From the NCBI GenBank assembly GCA_026414565.1, contig JAOAIT010000048.1, forward strand, positions 25,312 to 89,311: 64,000 bases of DNA, given 5' to 3'. Within the stretch, counting starts at the first letter, position 1. Each line of letters begins with the position of its first letter. A program made the translations under genes and the position numbers. Source of the stretch: Verrucomicrobiia bacterium. Lineage in GTDB: Bacteria; Verrucomicrobiota; Verrucomicrobiia; Limisphaerales; Fontisphaeraceae. Below, one piece after another: positions 27,384 through 35,596 of the stretch. The notes beneath the pieces are model-generated. The model made no database searches and was not told the origin of the DNA. It was given only the letters and a program-made list of their open reading frames with translations.

Positions 27384-27847
27384 ACTATTACGAAGAAGTG
27401 GTGGATGGCGAGACGTTGCTGCGGTATCCGCCGGGTCCCCGCCATGAGCTGATCTGCGAGCGGCTGCATGCGCTGGTGGCCGAGGCGCTGGAGGGTGTGA
27501 CCACCAGCCGCCTGCTGGAGGTGCGGGCGCCGATTGAGTTGCGGCCGGGGACGATAGTGCGGCCGGACATCACGCTGGTCACGAGCGCGACGGGCAAGGC
27601 GTGGCTGATTGCGGAGGTGGTGGATTCGGATGACCATCGGGCGGATACGGTGGTGAAAAAGAATGTGTACGAGGAGGCGCGCCTGCCGCGTTTGTGGATG
27701 GTGGATCCGCGGTATGACAATGTGGAAGTGTACCACGGGAGCCCGTATGGCATGGCGCTGCGCCACATTCTGGCGGGGCGGGAGCGGCTGACCGAGGCCC
27801 TGCTGCCGAAACTGGGGATCACCATCCGCGACTTGTTTGCGGACTAG
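27380..27847 (+). CDS. Uma2-family (DUF820) PD-(D/E)XK nuclease-fold protein
   Basis: A 155-residue Uma2-family protein. The fold's acidic residues are D63 in VRPDITLV and E79 in LIAEVVDSD, followed by lysines at 93-94 and the conserved Tyr in VYEEARLPRLWMVDP. These proteins have a restriction-endonuclease-like fold. Their real substrate is not established. The start codon overlaps the uvrA stop (ATGA), which forces co-translation with UvrA. Uma2 genes are usually scattered and solitary, so this coupling is unusual and suggests, without proof, a role beside nucleotide excision repair. Confidence 0.85.
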   Translation: MNYYEEVVDGETLLRYPPGPRHELICERLHALVAEALEGVTTSRLLEVRAPIELRPGTIVRPDITLVTSATGKAWLIAEVVDSDDHRADTVVKKNVYEEARLPRLWMVDPRYDNVEVYHGSPYGMALRHILAGRERLTEALLPKLGITIRDLFAD

Positions 27848-28024
27848 GCCGGGATTGAGGCCACGGGGAGAGGCGCGGGCCGTTGGGCCGCTGGTTCAGT
27901 TTTTCAGGGAGGAAGCAAAGCCCATGGGGAATGCAACTTGGAGCTGACGGGGCATCCGGAGTGGTAAAAGCTTGCGGCGCGGGCGGGGTGTCTTTTAGTT
28001 TTGCTGCGTTAAAAATTGAAAACC

Positions 28025-28924
28025 ATGAGCGTACTCGTTGTCGGCACCACGGCCTTGGATTCCATCAAGACGCCCCGGCGGGAAAATCCGCGGCTGCTGG
28101 GCGGCTCGGCCAGTCATGCGGCGGTGGCGGCGAGTTTTGTGGCACCGGTGCGGCTGGTGGGGGTGGTGGGGAGCGACTTTCCCGCGGCCTACTGGCGGCT
28201 GTACGAGCGGCATGGCATAGACTTGCAGGGGTTGCAGCGGGCGGAGGGCAAGACCTTTCACTGGTCGGGCGAATACCTGGCGGACATGAATCAGCGGCGC
28301 ACGTTGAAGACGGAGCTGGGCGTGCTGGAGCAGTTCTCCCCTGCCCTGCCGCCGGCCTACCGGGATTCCCCGTATGTGCTGCTGGCCAACGTTTCGCCCG
28401 CCCTGCAACTGGAGGTGCTCGAACAGGTGCGGCGCCCCCGATTCGTGGTGGCGGACACGATGGACTTGTGGTTGAACATTGCGCTGCCGGATTTATTGAA
28501 GCTGCTGAAGCGGGTGGACGCGCTGGTGTTGAATGAGAGTGAGGCGCAGATGCTCACCAAAACGGACAACCTGCGGGTGGCGGCGGAGCGGATTCACCGG
28601 CTGGGGCCGGCGTGGGTGATCATCAAGAAGGGTTCGCACGGGGCGATGCTGTCGGGGCCGGAGGGGCTGTTTCTGGCCCCGGCGTATCCGCTGCGGAAAG
28701 TGGTGGATCCGACGGGGGCCGGGGATTCGTTTGTGGGGGGGCTGGTGGGTTATCTGGCGTCGAGCGAAGGGGGCATCAAACGCAACGTGCGGCGGGCGGT
28801 GATGTTTGGGACGGTGGTGGCCAGTTTTTGTTGTGAAGGTTTTGGTTTGCAGCGCACGGATCGTTTGACCCTCGCGGAGATCGAGCAACGGATGGCCGAG
28901 CTGGAGCGGATGTGCCGGTTTTAG
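28025..28924 (+). CDS. PfkB-family sugar kinase
   Basis: A 299-residue ribokinase/PfkB kinase. GGSASHAAVAASFVAPVRLVG (about 27-47) is the N-terminal glycine motif, and DPTGAGDSF (228-236) with D234 as base is the C-terminal signature. The ATG at 28025 is preferred to an in-frame TTG three codons before. The substrate is not clear: sugars, nucleosides and fructose phosphates are all possible in this family. No pathway neighbours are present. Its stop overlaps the stop of the convergent ABC ATPase gene by four bases. Confidence 0.87.
   Translation: MSVLVVGTTALDSIKTPRRENPRLLGGSASHAAVAASFVAPVRLVGVVGSDFPAAYWRLYERHGIDLQGLQRAEGKTFHWSGEYLADMNQRRTLKTELGVLEQFSPALPPAYRDSPYVLLANVSPALQLEVLEQVRRPRFVVADTMDLWLNIALPDLLKLLKRVDALVLNESEAQMLTKTDNLRVAAERIHRLGPAWVIIKKGSHGAMLSGPEGLFLAPAYPLRKVVDPTGAGDSFVGGLVGYLASSEGGIKRNVRRAVMFGTVVASFCCEGFGLQRTDRLTLAEIEQRMAELERMCRF
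28336..28352 (+). repeat. GC-rich dispersed element, coding copy 5
   Basis: CTCCCCTGCCCTGCC within the PfkB kinase gene. It encodes SPALP and could be convergence of codon use rather than insertion. Confidence 0.3.
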
Positions 28925-29724
28925 GCTGTCGCTGACGGGCGTGGTTCTTTGGGTGCCGTATCCTGCGCCGGGGCGGCGCCGGCCTGCCATGGCCAGGAGC
29001 GCGGGGTTAAAACGGGCGCCAGGAATTGTGCGACAAAGGGGTTCGCAGGCCGGAGGCAAACTTCCGCGGGGGGGCCGCACTGGAGCAGCCGGCCGGCGTG
29101 CATGATGCCGAGCCAGTCAGCCATTTCGAGGGCTTCCTCCTGATCGTGCGTGACCCAGAGGAGCGTGGGGACCCAGGGACGGCAAAGGCGGATCATTTCG
29201 CCGCGCAAGGCGCGCCGCTGTGGGGCGTCGAGGCCGGCCAGGGGCTCGTCCAGGAGCAGCAGTTGGGGACGCCGGATCAGCGCCCGGCCCAGGGCGACGC
29301 GCTGGCGTTCACCGCCCGAGAGATGTTCCGGCCAGCGTCCCAACAAGCCGGAAAGTCCCAGGAGGTTCACGATTTCGGCCAGGCGGGCGGCGATTTGCGG
29401 GGGGGGCGTTTTTCGCAGGACGAGTCCGAGGGTCAGGTTTTCGCGGACGGTCAAATGGGGAAACAGGGCGCCGTTTTGAAAAACCAAGGCCACGGGGCGC
29501 CGCTCCGGGGGGAGGCCATGCCAGGTCTGGCCGTCGGCGAGGATGTCCCCGGCATCGGGCTGTTCCAAGCCGGCGATGAGACGGAGGAGGGTGGTTTTGC
29601 CACAACCCGACGGGCCGGCGAGGACCATGGTCGTGCCCGCGGGAATGACCAGCGAGAAATTGTCCACGGCCGGCCGGGCGGTGCCGGGGAAATGGCGGGT
29701 CAAGCCCTGCAGTTCAAGGCGCAT
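28921..29724 (-). CDS. Orphan ABC importer-type ATPase (PotA/CysA-like)
   Basis: A 267-residue ABC ATPase with Walker A GPSGCGKT (37-44), LVFQNGALFPHLT, signature LSGGERQRVALGRAL, Walker B LLLLDEPLAGLD and switch WVTHDQEEALEMAD. The pattern is that of spermidine, sulfate or sugar importers. The C-terminal TOBE regulatory domain of those proteins is missing: after about residue 230 there is only a short Ala/Pro tail. No permease or binding-protein gene lies near it, so it must serve a transporter encoded elsewhere. It overlaps the PfkB gene tail-to-tail by four bases. Confidence 0.85.
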   Translation of the reverse strand: MRLELQGLTRHFPGTARPAVDNFSLVIPAGTTMVLAGPSGCGKTTLLRLIAGLEQPDAGDILADGQTWHGLPPERRPVALVFQNGALFPHLTVRENLTLGLVLRKTPPPQIAARLAEIVNLLGLSGLLGRWPEHLSGGERQRVALGRALIRRPQLLLLDEPLAGLDAPQRRALRGEMIRLCRPWVPTLLWVTHDQEEALEMADWLGIMHAGRLLQCGPPAEVCLRPANPFVAQFLAPVLTPRSWPWQAGAAPAQDTAPKEPRPSATA

Positions 29725-29743
29725 AGAGCGGCGGGGTGATGGC

Positions 29744-29779
29744 CAATAAAAAACCCGTCAGGCCATCCTGACGGGTTTT
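29744..29779 (-). terminator. Intrinsic terminator after the coiled-coil protein gene
   Basis: ACCCGTCAGG (29753-29762) and CCTGACGGGT (29767-29776) form a 10-bp stem with a four-base loop. On the minus strand it is followed by TTTTTATT. It lies 20 bases after the stop of the 626-residue protein gene. Confidence 0.8.
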
Positions 29780-29796
29780 GATGAATGGGTTGGGCA

Positions 29797-31677
29797 TTAG
29801 TTGCCGCTGAGGATTTGCTGGCGGCGCTGATGATATTCAGCGGGCGTGATTTTGTCGGCTTTATAAAGCTCCAACAATTCAGCCAGGCGCTGCTCCTTGC
29901 TCCGGGCGGAGCTGGTGGCGGCGGGGGCGGCGGGGGCTTTGGCCGTGGTTTTTTTCGCCTCGGCGGCTTTGGCGGCAGCCTTGGCCTGGGCCTCGGCTTC
30001 CTTGCGGGCCTGCAACTGCAGCTCGGCTTTGCGTTTTTCCTCGGCGCGGAGGCGGGCCTGTTCACGCGCGCGGGCCTCCTCCTGGGCCTTCATTTCGGCG
30101 CGGAGGCGGGCCTGTTGTTCGCGGCGAATGCGGGCTTCGGCCTCTTCGCGGGCCTTGGCCTCGGCGCGAAGGCGGGCCTGCTCTTTGGCCTGGGCTTCTT
30201 CACGGGCTTTTTGGGCCTTTTTGGCCTCCACCTCCTGTTGCGCCTTCAGGCGGGCGGCCTCTTTTTCCGCCGCGGAAGGTTCGACTTTGACGGGCTTGCT
30301 TTCCACCACGGGCGGCTTGGTGGCTTTGGCGGCTTCTTCGCGCGCTTTTTTCTCGGCGGCGGCGCGGGCGGCAGCTTCCTCACGAGCTTTTTTCTCGGCG
30401 GCCGCGCGGGCAGCGGCTTCTTCCTTGGCACGTTTTTCCGCCTCCAACTTGGCCTTGCGCTCGGCTTCAGCCTTGGCTTTACGCTCCGCTTCGGCGCGGG
30501 CGGCGGCCTCCTGTTCGGCCTTCTTTTGCGCGGCGGCGCGGGCGGCGGCTTCTTCCCTGGCGCGTTTTTCGGCTTCGGCCTTGGCCTTGGCGGCGGCTTT
30601 CTGCTGCTCGGCGGCGCGGCGTTTTTCCTCCGCCAGGCGTTTGGAATCATCGGCCGTGCGTTTGGGGGCGGCGGGAGCAGGTTTGACCGCGGGTTTGGCG
30701 GCGGGCGCCGGGGCGGCCGGTTTGGCGGCGGGCGGCGGCGGCGGGGGCGCGGCGGTGTCGGTGGTGCGCATGCGTTGCAAGATTTGGAGCTTGGCTTCGG
30801 CCTCCTGACGGGCGGCCTGCTCGGCGCGGGCGCGGGCGGCGGCGGCGCCGATTTCGGCGGCACGGCGTGCGGCATCGCGGTTGCGGAGGAGCTCGGCGTT
30901 GGCCTCCTCAGGGGTCATGATATTGGCTTTAGGTTTGGTGGTTTTGGCGGCAGTAGTCCGGGTGGTGGCGGTTTTGGAGGTGGTTGTTTTGGCAGGGGCG
31001 GCCTTGGCGGTCGAAGGTTGCGTCTTGGGTTTGGTTGCCGCGGCCTGTTGGGCGGTCTTCTTCCGCATCTCCGCCTCCTGTTTGCGGCGGGCGGCCTCTT
31101 CTTTCTTGCGCTGTTCTTCGCGCAACTTGGCGGCTTTGGCCTGTTCGGCGGCTTTGCGCTCGGCCTCGGCCTTGGCCAGGCGTTCGGCTTCGGCTTTGGC
31201 GCGGGCCTGTTTTTCGGCCTCGGCTTTGGCCTTGGCTTCCATTTCCCGCTTGGCCTTGGCTTCGGCGGCGGCGCGGGCTTTTTCGGCCTCCTGGGCTTTG
31301 CGGGCTGCTTCGGCCTGCGCCTTGGCCTGTAATTCGGCCTCACGTTTAATCTCGGCCTGGGCCTTTTTGGAGGCCTCAGCCTGGGCTTTGGCTCCCAGCT
31401 CGGCCTTGCGTTTGGCTTCGGCTTGCGCTCTGGCCTCAGCCTTGGCGCGTTCCTCGGCGGCCTTTTTGGCTTTGGCTTCCGCCTCCTTTTGGGCTTTCAA
31501 CTGTTCAGCCGCGGCGCGCTTGGCCGCCTCCTGAGCTTTTTTCTCGGCGTCGGCCCTGGCTTTGGCCTCGGCGGCAGCCTTGGCCTTGGCGGCTTTTTCC
31601 GCGCTGCTGTCCGCCGCTACAGCGAGGGTACAAAAGCCAGCCACCAGCGTCACCGTGAGGATTTGGGTTAGTTTCAT
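29797..31677 (-). CDS. Secreted Ala/Lys/Glu-rich coiled-coil protein, SHOCT-like end
   Basis: This 626-residue protein has a signal peptide (MKLTQILTVTLVAGFCTLAVA) and then almost nothing but Ala, Glu, Lys and Arg in TolA-like charged helical repeats such as EAKAKAEAEKQARAKAEAER. These must form very long helices or coiled coils. A Pro/Ala linker (APPPPPPAAKPAAPAPAAK) near 310-330 breaks the helix. The last 37 residues (RLAELLELYKADKITPAEYH and on) look like a SHOCT module, a short C-terminal helical domain. A strong terminator follows and a candidate promoter precedes it, so it is a single-gene unit. A structural role spanning the periplasm is plausible but unproven. Confidence 0.85.
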   Translation of the reverse strand: MKLTQILTVTLVAGFCTLAVAADSSAEKAAKAKAAAEAKARADAEKKAQEAAKRAAAEQLKAQKEAEAKAKKAAEERAKAEARAQAEAKRKAELGAKAQAEASKKAQAEIKREAELQAKAQAEAARKAQEAEKARAAAEAKAKREMEAKAKAEAEKQARAKAEAERLAKAEAERKAAEQAKAAKLREEQRKKEEAARRKQEAEMRKKTAQQAAATKPKTQPSTAKAAPAKTTTSKTATTRTTAAKTTKPKANIMTPEEANAELLRNRDAARRAAEIGAAAARARAEQAARQEAEAKLQILQRMRTTDTAAPPPPPPAAKPAAPAPAAKPAVKPAPAAPKRTADDSKRLAEEKRRAAEQQKAAAKAKAEAEKRAREEAAARAAAQKKAEQEAAARAEAERKAKAEAERKAKLEAEKRAKEEAAARAAAEKKAREEAAARAAAEKKAREEAAKATKPPVVESKPVKVEPSAAEKEAARLKAQQEVEAKKAQKAREEAQAKEQARLRAEAKAREEAEARIRREQQARLRAEMKAQEEARAREQARLRAEEKRKAELQLQARKEAEAQAKAAAKAAEAKKTTAKAPAAPAATSSARSKEQRLAELLELYKADKITPAEYHQRRQQILSGN

Positions 31678-31695
31678 AGCTGTATTATTGGGCTT

Positions 31696-31725
31696 TTTTT
31701 ACACTCAAAATGCAATACAAATCAA
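31696..31725 (-). promoter_or_regulatory. Candidate promoter of the coiled-coil protein gene
   Basis: On the minus strand TTGATT (31725-31720) is followed after 18 bases by TAAAAA (31701-31696), in an AT-rich patch 18 bases before the start codon. Confidence 0.35.
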
Positions 31726-32741
31726 GGCTTTACGAAAAACGAGCTGACCGGCAACTGTTGCCAATGTTTGGGCCACGGATGGCATAATAACATGCGCCAA
31801 AGAATGCCCCGCAATTCTTTTCGGGTTACTTTAAGGCGCAAATCGGGGTTGAGTATAGCATTTTCCTGCAGTTTAGCCAGTGTTTTTATGCCCAATAAAA
31901 TGGGGAGGGCACAGGCCAGGCGTACACGGTGCCAGGCCGTGGGGAGGGCCAGGGTGTAGCGCCAGCCGTCATCCAGCCAGTGGCGCGCGTGGGCGAGCCA
32001 GCGTTCATAGACGGGCCGCAAACGCGCTTCGTTGCGCGGGTCCAGCAGGTCGCCTGGCAACAGGCCGGCCTCGCGCAATTCGTCGGCGGGCAGGTAGCAA
32101 CGTCCCTGGCGCAAGTCGCGGGGCAGGTCGCGGAGGATGTTGACCAGTTGCAGCCCCTGGCCGAAGTTCACGCCCAGGGCCACGTGCTGAGCGATGTCGA
32201 GGGAGGGGACGGGGCGCAAATGCGCCCGGCAGAGGCGGGTCCAAAAATCCCCGACGCAGCCGGCCACGCGGAAGGTGTAATCCACCAGCTCGGCGCGGTG
32301 GCGCAGGGCCTGGAGCTGGTGGGGGTGGGATGGGCTGCCGAAACGTTGCAGGTCCAGGACTTGACCGCTGGTGATGGTGTCGAGGACCCGGCGGATGAGG
32401 GCCTGGTCGTCGGGGTGGGTCTGGGCGAGAAGGGCCAACAAGGATTCGGCGTTTTCCAGCAAGGCCCGCTCGGCAGCATCGGATTGCCGTCCCGCCAGCT
32501 CGCCCCAATGCAGGGGGGCTGAGGTCTCGCCCAAGATTCGCGCCCGCAACTGTGCGAGCGCCGCGAGGCGGCGTTCGACGGGCACCAGCTCCGTATCGGC
32601 CACGGTGTCGGTGGTGCGAGCGAGGAGATAAGCCAGGGAGAGCTGGGGCCGCACTGCGGCAGGCAACCAGCGCAGGGAAAGATAAAAGGAGCGCGAGGTC
32701 TGCTTGAGCAGGGGCCAGGGGATGGAGCCGCGGGCATCCAT
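31722..32741 (-). CDS. Squalene/phytoene synthase-family protein
   Basis: A 339-residue trans-isoprenyl diphosphate synthase homologue that should join two C15 or C20 diphosphates head-to-head. The first Asp-rich motif is LARTTDTVADTE (DTxxD), preceded by the family's SRSFYLSLRWLP. The second is GLQLVNILRDLPRDLRQGRCYLP (DxxxD). YTFRVAGCVGDFW is also conserved. This resembles HpnC/HpnD and squalene synthases more than carotenoid CrtB, but no hopanoid or carotenoid genes are adjacent. The ATG at 32741 is chosen over a GTG two codons earlier. It starts 22 bases after the argH stop. Confidence 0.88.
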   Translation of the reverse strand: MDARGSIPWPLLKQTSRSFYLSLRWLPAAVRPQLSLAYLLARTTDTVADTELVPVERRLAALAQLRARILGETSAPLHWGELAGRQSDAAERALLENAESLLALLAQTHPDDQALIRRVLDTITSGQVLDLQRFGSPSHPHQLQALRHRAELVDYTFRVAGCVGDFWTRLCRAHLRPVPSLDIAQHVALGVNFGQGLQLVNILRDLPRDLRQGRCYLPADELREAGLLPGDLLDPRNEARLRPVYERWLAHARHWLDDGWRYTLALPTAWHRVRLACALPILLGIKTLAKLQENAILNPDLRLKVTRKELRGILWRMLLCHPWPKHWQQLPVSSFFVKP

Positions 32742-32763
32742 AGTCACACCACCGCCCCGAGTT

Positions 32764-34191
32764 TCAGGAGGCGGAAAGGGTGCGCTTCCAGCGCGCGAGT
32801 TGTTTTTGCACTTCGCGGCGGCCAGGGGCGCCGGCGAGGTTGCGGCGCTCCATGGCCTGGCGCAGATTGAACACGCGGGGGGTGTCGGCGCCGAAGCGGC
32901 GGTCCACCCGTTGAAACTCCTCGTGCGTCCATTGGTCGAGCGGCTTGCCCATTTTTTCGGCCAGGGCCACCACGCTGCCGACCAGGTGATGGGCCTCGCG
33001 GAAAGGGACGCCGCGCTGGACGAGATAATCGGCCAGATCGGTGGCCAGAAGCTGCGGGTCGGCGGCGGCGCCGGCGCAGCGTTCGCGGCAGACGGTCACC
33101 TGCCCCAGCATGTCGGCCATGATGTTGACGGTGCGGAGGACGGTGTCGGCGGTGTCAAAGAGCCGCTCCTTGTCCTCCTGCAGATCGCGGTTGTAGGTCA
33201 TGGGGAGGCCTTTGAGGAGGGCGAGGAGGGCCACGAGATTGCCCATCACGCGCCCGGCCTTGCCGCGGGCCAGTTCGGCCACGTCCGGATTTTTCTTTTG
33301 GGGCATGAGGGAGGAGCCGGTGGTGTAGGCGTCGCCGATTTGAATGAAGTTGAACTCGGCGCCGCTCCACAAGACGAGGTCTTCGGCCAGGCGCGAGAGG
33401 TGGACGGCGAGGAGGGCGGCGGCGGCGTTGTACTCGACGACGAAATCCCGATCACTGACGGCGTCCATGGAGTTTTGGGAGAGGCGCGGGCGGCCGCGGG
33501 CATCCACAAAGCCCAGCTCGCGGGCCACGGCTTCGCGGTCCAGGGGCAGGGTGGAGCCGGCGAGGGCGCCGCTGCCCAGGGGGCAGACGTTGGCGCGAAG
33601 GCGGCAATCGGCCAGGCGGCCGCGGTCGCGTTCGAGCATTTCGACGTAGGCGAGGAGATGATGCGCGAGGAAGACGGGCTGGGCGCGCTGCAGGTGGGTG
33701 TAACCGGGGATGACGACGTCCGCGTGGGCGGCGCCGAGGTCCACCAAGGCGCGCTGGAGGCGGCGGAGGGCGGCATCCAGTTCCTGGAGGTGATCGCGGA
33801 GCCAGAGGCGCATGTCGAGGGCGACCTGGTCATTGCGGGAGCGGGCGGTATGCAGTTTGGCGCCGGCAGGGGTGCGGGTGGTGAGCGCCGCCTCGATGTT
33901 CATGTGGACGTCCTCCAGCTCGGGACGCCATTGGAATTTGCCCTGCTCGATTTCCCGTTCGATGTCCGCCAGGCCGCGCTCGATTTCGCGGAGCTCCTGG
34001 CGGCTCAACAGTCCGACTCGATGCAACATGCGGGCGTGGGCCCGGCTGCCGGCGATGTCCTGCCGCCACAAGCGCCAGTCGAAGCTGATGGACTCGGTAA
34101 ATTGGGCCACCGCGGCGGCCGGGCCGCTGGCGAAGCGGCCGCTGCGGGAGACCGGCGCGGTTTTGGTCGAAGATGATCCCTTGCGTTGCAT
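32764..34191 (-). CDS. argH: Argininosuccinate lyase
   Basis: ArgH splits argininosuccinate to arginine and fumarate, the last step of arginine synthesis. From the ATG at 34191 the protein has 475 residues. The fumarase/lyase signature GSSLMPQKKNP is at 292-302 (catalytic Ser294 loop), the catalytic His is in YTHLQRAQP (H166), and TARSRNDQVALD is the substrate loop. The frame is open further upstream, but that region is Pro-rich and has no family match. It is divergent from the FHA gene. No argG nearby. Confidence 0.96.
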   Translation of the reverse strand: MQRKGSSSTKTAPVSRSGRFASGPAAAVAQFTESISFDWRLWRQDIAGSRAHARMLHRVGLLSRQELREIERGLADIEREIEQGKFQWRPELEDVHMNIEAALTTRTPAGAKLHTARSRNDQVALDMRLWLRDHLQELDAALRRLQRALVDLGAAHADVVIPGYTHLQRAQPVFLAHHLLAYVEMLERDRGRLADCRLRANVCPLGSGALAGSTLPLDREAVARELGFVDARGRPRLSQNSMDAVSDRDFVVEYNAAAALLAVHLSRLAEDLVLWSGAEFNFIQIGDAYTTGSSLMPQKKNPDVAELARGKAGRVMGNLVALLALLKGLPMTYNRDLQEDKERLFDTADTVLRTVNIMADMLGQVTVCRERCAGAAADPQLLATDLADYLVQRGVPFREAHHLVGSVVALAEKMGKPLDQWTHEEFQRVDRRFGADTPRVFNLRQAMERRNLAGAPGRREVQKQLARWKRTLSAS

Positions 34192-34379
34192 GTGCCGGGC
34201 AAGTGTGCCGGGTTTGGCGGGCAAAGTCACGCCGGATTTGGGGGGCGCGGGGGGACAGGGCGGGGAGGAGGGAGTGCGGGTGAGGGGGAGGAGCCACGAG
34301 GGCAGAAAAGGAAAAACAGTTGCCAAATCGGTTTGACTTGGCCTGCGGCTGCTCCAATAATCTCCGGCGAAAGCAAGTT

Positions 34380-34910
34380 ATGCCCAAACTAGTCGTGCTC
34401 AGCGAGGGGTTCACGGGTCGCACGTATGAGCTCAAGACGGAGCGCACCACCGTGGGACGTCTGGACGACAACACGTTTTGTGTGCCGGAGCCGTCGGTGT
34501 CCAGTCATCACTGTGAGATATTGCTGCAGGGGAGCGAGGTTTTGGTGCGGGATTTGAACTCGACGAACGGGACGTTTATCGGGGGGCAGCAGATTACGGA
34601 GGCGGTGCTGAAACCGGGGCAGATATTGCGGCTGGGCAACCTGCAGATGCGGCTGGAGGGGGATCAGCCGCCGCCGGCCAAAAAGGCGATGGATCAGACG
34701 GTGATCCTTCCCCAGGGGGTCAAGTTGAATGAACTGGAGACGGCCGGACCCAAGCCCTCGAACTTTGCGGACGACACGCAGTTTGGGAAAAAGAGGAATC
34801 GGGCCAACCTGATATTCATCGTGGTGGGGATCGTGCTGGGGCTGTTGGTGGCGGCGTTGCTGGTGTATGTGTTTATGAAGGCGGGCACGCTGACCTCGCC
34901 CAATCCCTGA
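34380..34910 (+). CDS. FHA-domain membrane protein
   Basis: A 176-residue protein with a cytoplasmic FHA domain (about 1-95) and a C-terminal membrane helix (about 143-165). FHA marks are VGRLDDN (25-31), SSHHCEI (41-47) and LNSTNGTFIGG (59-69), the residues that bind phosphothreonine. The linker holds TVILPQG and DDTQFG stretches that could themselves be phosphorylated. It is a likely signalling adaptor. No Ser/Thr kinase is encoded nearby. A weak T-tailed hairpin follows the stop. Confidence 0.88.
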   Translation: MPKLVVLSEGFTGRTYELKTERTTVGRLDDNTFCVPEPSVSSHHCEILLQGSEVLVRDLNSTNGTFIGGQQITEAVLKPGQILRLGNLQMRLEGDQPPPAKKAMDQTVILPQGVKLNELETAGPKPSNFADDTQFGKKRNRANLIFIVVGIVLGLLVAALLVYVFMKAGTLTSPNP

Positions 34911-34914
34911 TTTT

Positions 34915-34935
34915 CAGCGGGCGCCGCAGTTTTTT
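34915..34935 (+). terminator. Weak terminator after the FHA gene
   Basis: GCGG-GCG-CCGC (34917-34927) followed by AG and six T bases (34930-34935). The stem is only four base pairs, five with an A-A mismatch, but the T-run is good. Confidence 0.35.
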
Positions 34936-35552
34936 CAACGGCCGCCGGAGGAGCGCATGAGGAGGTAGGTCATGCCCACGAGCACGCCCAAAAAAAGCAA
35001 CACGGCCAGAATGGTGGCCACCCGCTTCAACCAGCGGGCCTGTTCCATGGCGGCCTCGGTGCGATGACGCTCGGCCTGGGCGAAGCGGTCAAACTCCCGT
35101 TCCAAATCCACGGTTTGGGGCGGTTCGGGGCGCAAGGAGAGCACGGTCCACGGCCCGCCCTGGTCGGCAAATTCCTTGGGGAAGCGCTCCAAGTTTTCGG
35201 CGGTGGGGGTGTGGAAGCCGTACCCATGCCAGAAGGGGGAGGCGAGCTGGGTCCACAAGCAGGTCAAAGCATGATTGTGGGCGAGGACTTCAATGCGCTC
35301 CCAGAATCGCTGCCGGAGGGTATCGGCCAGATCCCACTGGCGGAAGACCTCGCTGTGGAGATGGCCCTGGTGCTGGGCGATGCGCAAGCCGATGGCGCCC
35401 CAGAGGGTGCCCTCCCCATCCACCGCCACCTGGAATTCGGTGAAACGTTTTTCGAGGGTCTCCCAAGGAAGCTGCTCCTGCTTCCACAACTCGATGAGCT
35501 GGGGCAAGTCATCCACAGTGGCCCGGCGGACGTTGAGATGAGCTGCGTCCAT
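34935..35552 (-). CDS. GNAT-like protein with C-terminal membrane anchor
   Basis: A 205-residue protein. The N-terminus NVRRATVDDLPQLIELWKQ and GTLWGAIGLRI match the opening strands of GNAT acetyltransferases. The acetyl-CoA loop (Q/RxxGxG/A) is not clearly preserved, so activity is doubtful. After about residue 150 a charged helix leads to a terminal hydrophobic segment (VATILAVLLFLGVLVGMTYL) and a short basic tail, so the protein is tail-anchored with its GNAT part in the cytoplasm. It is convergent with the FHA gene, itself a tail-anchored protein. No substrate can be suggested. Confidence 0.65.
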   Translation of the reverse strand: MDAAHLNVRRATVDDLPQLIELWKQEQLPWETLEKRFTEFQVAVDGEGTLWGAIGLRIAQHQGHLHSEVFRQWDLADTLRQRFWERIEVLAHNHALTCLWTQLASPFWHGYGFHTPTAENLERFPKEFADQGGPWTVLSLRPEPPQTVDLEREFDRFAQAERHRTEAAMEQARWLKRVATILAVLLFLGVLVGMTYLLMRSSGGR

Positions 35553-35596
35553 AGCCCCATCCTAGGGCATGGGAGAGGAAATGTCACGCCCAGCTT

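Noticed and set aside
29785..31332. Gly/Phe/Leu-rich frame opposite the coiled-coil protein
   Set aside because: It is the mirror of Ala/Lys/Glu repeats. The minus frame has a signal peptide and a correctly placed terminator and promoter.
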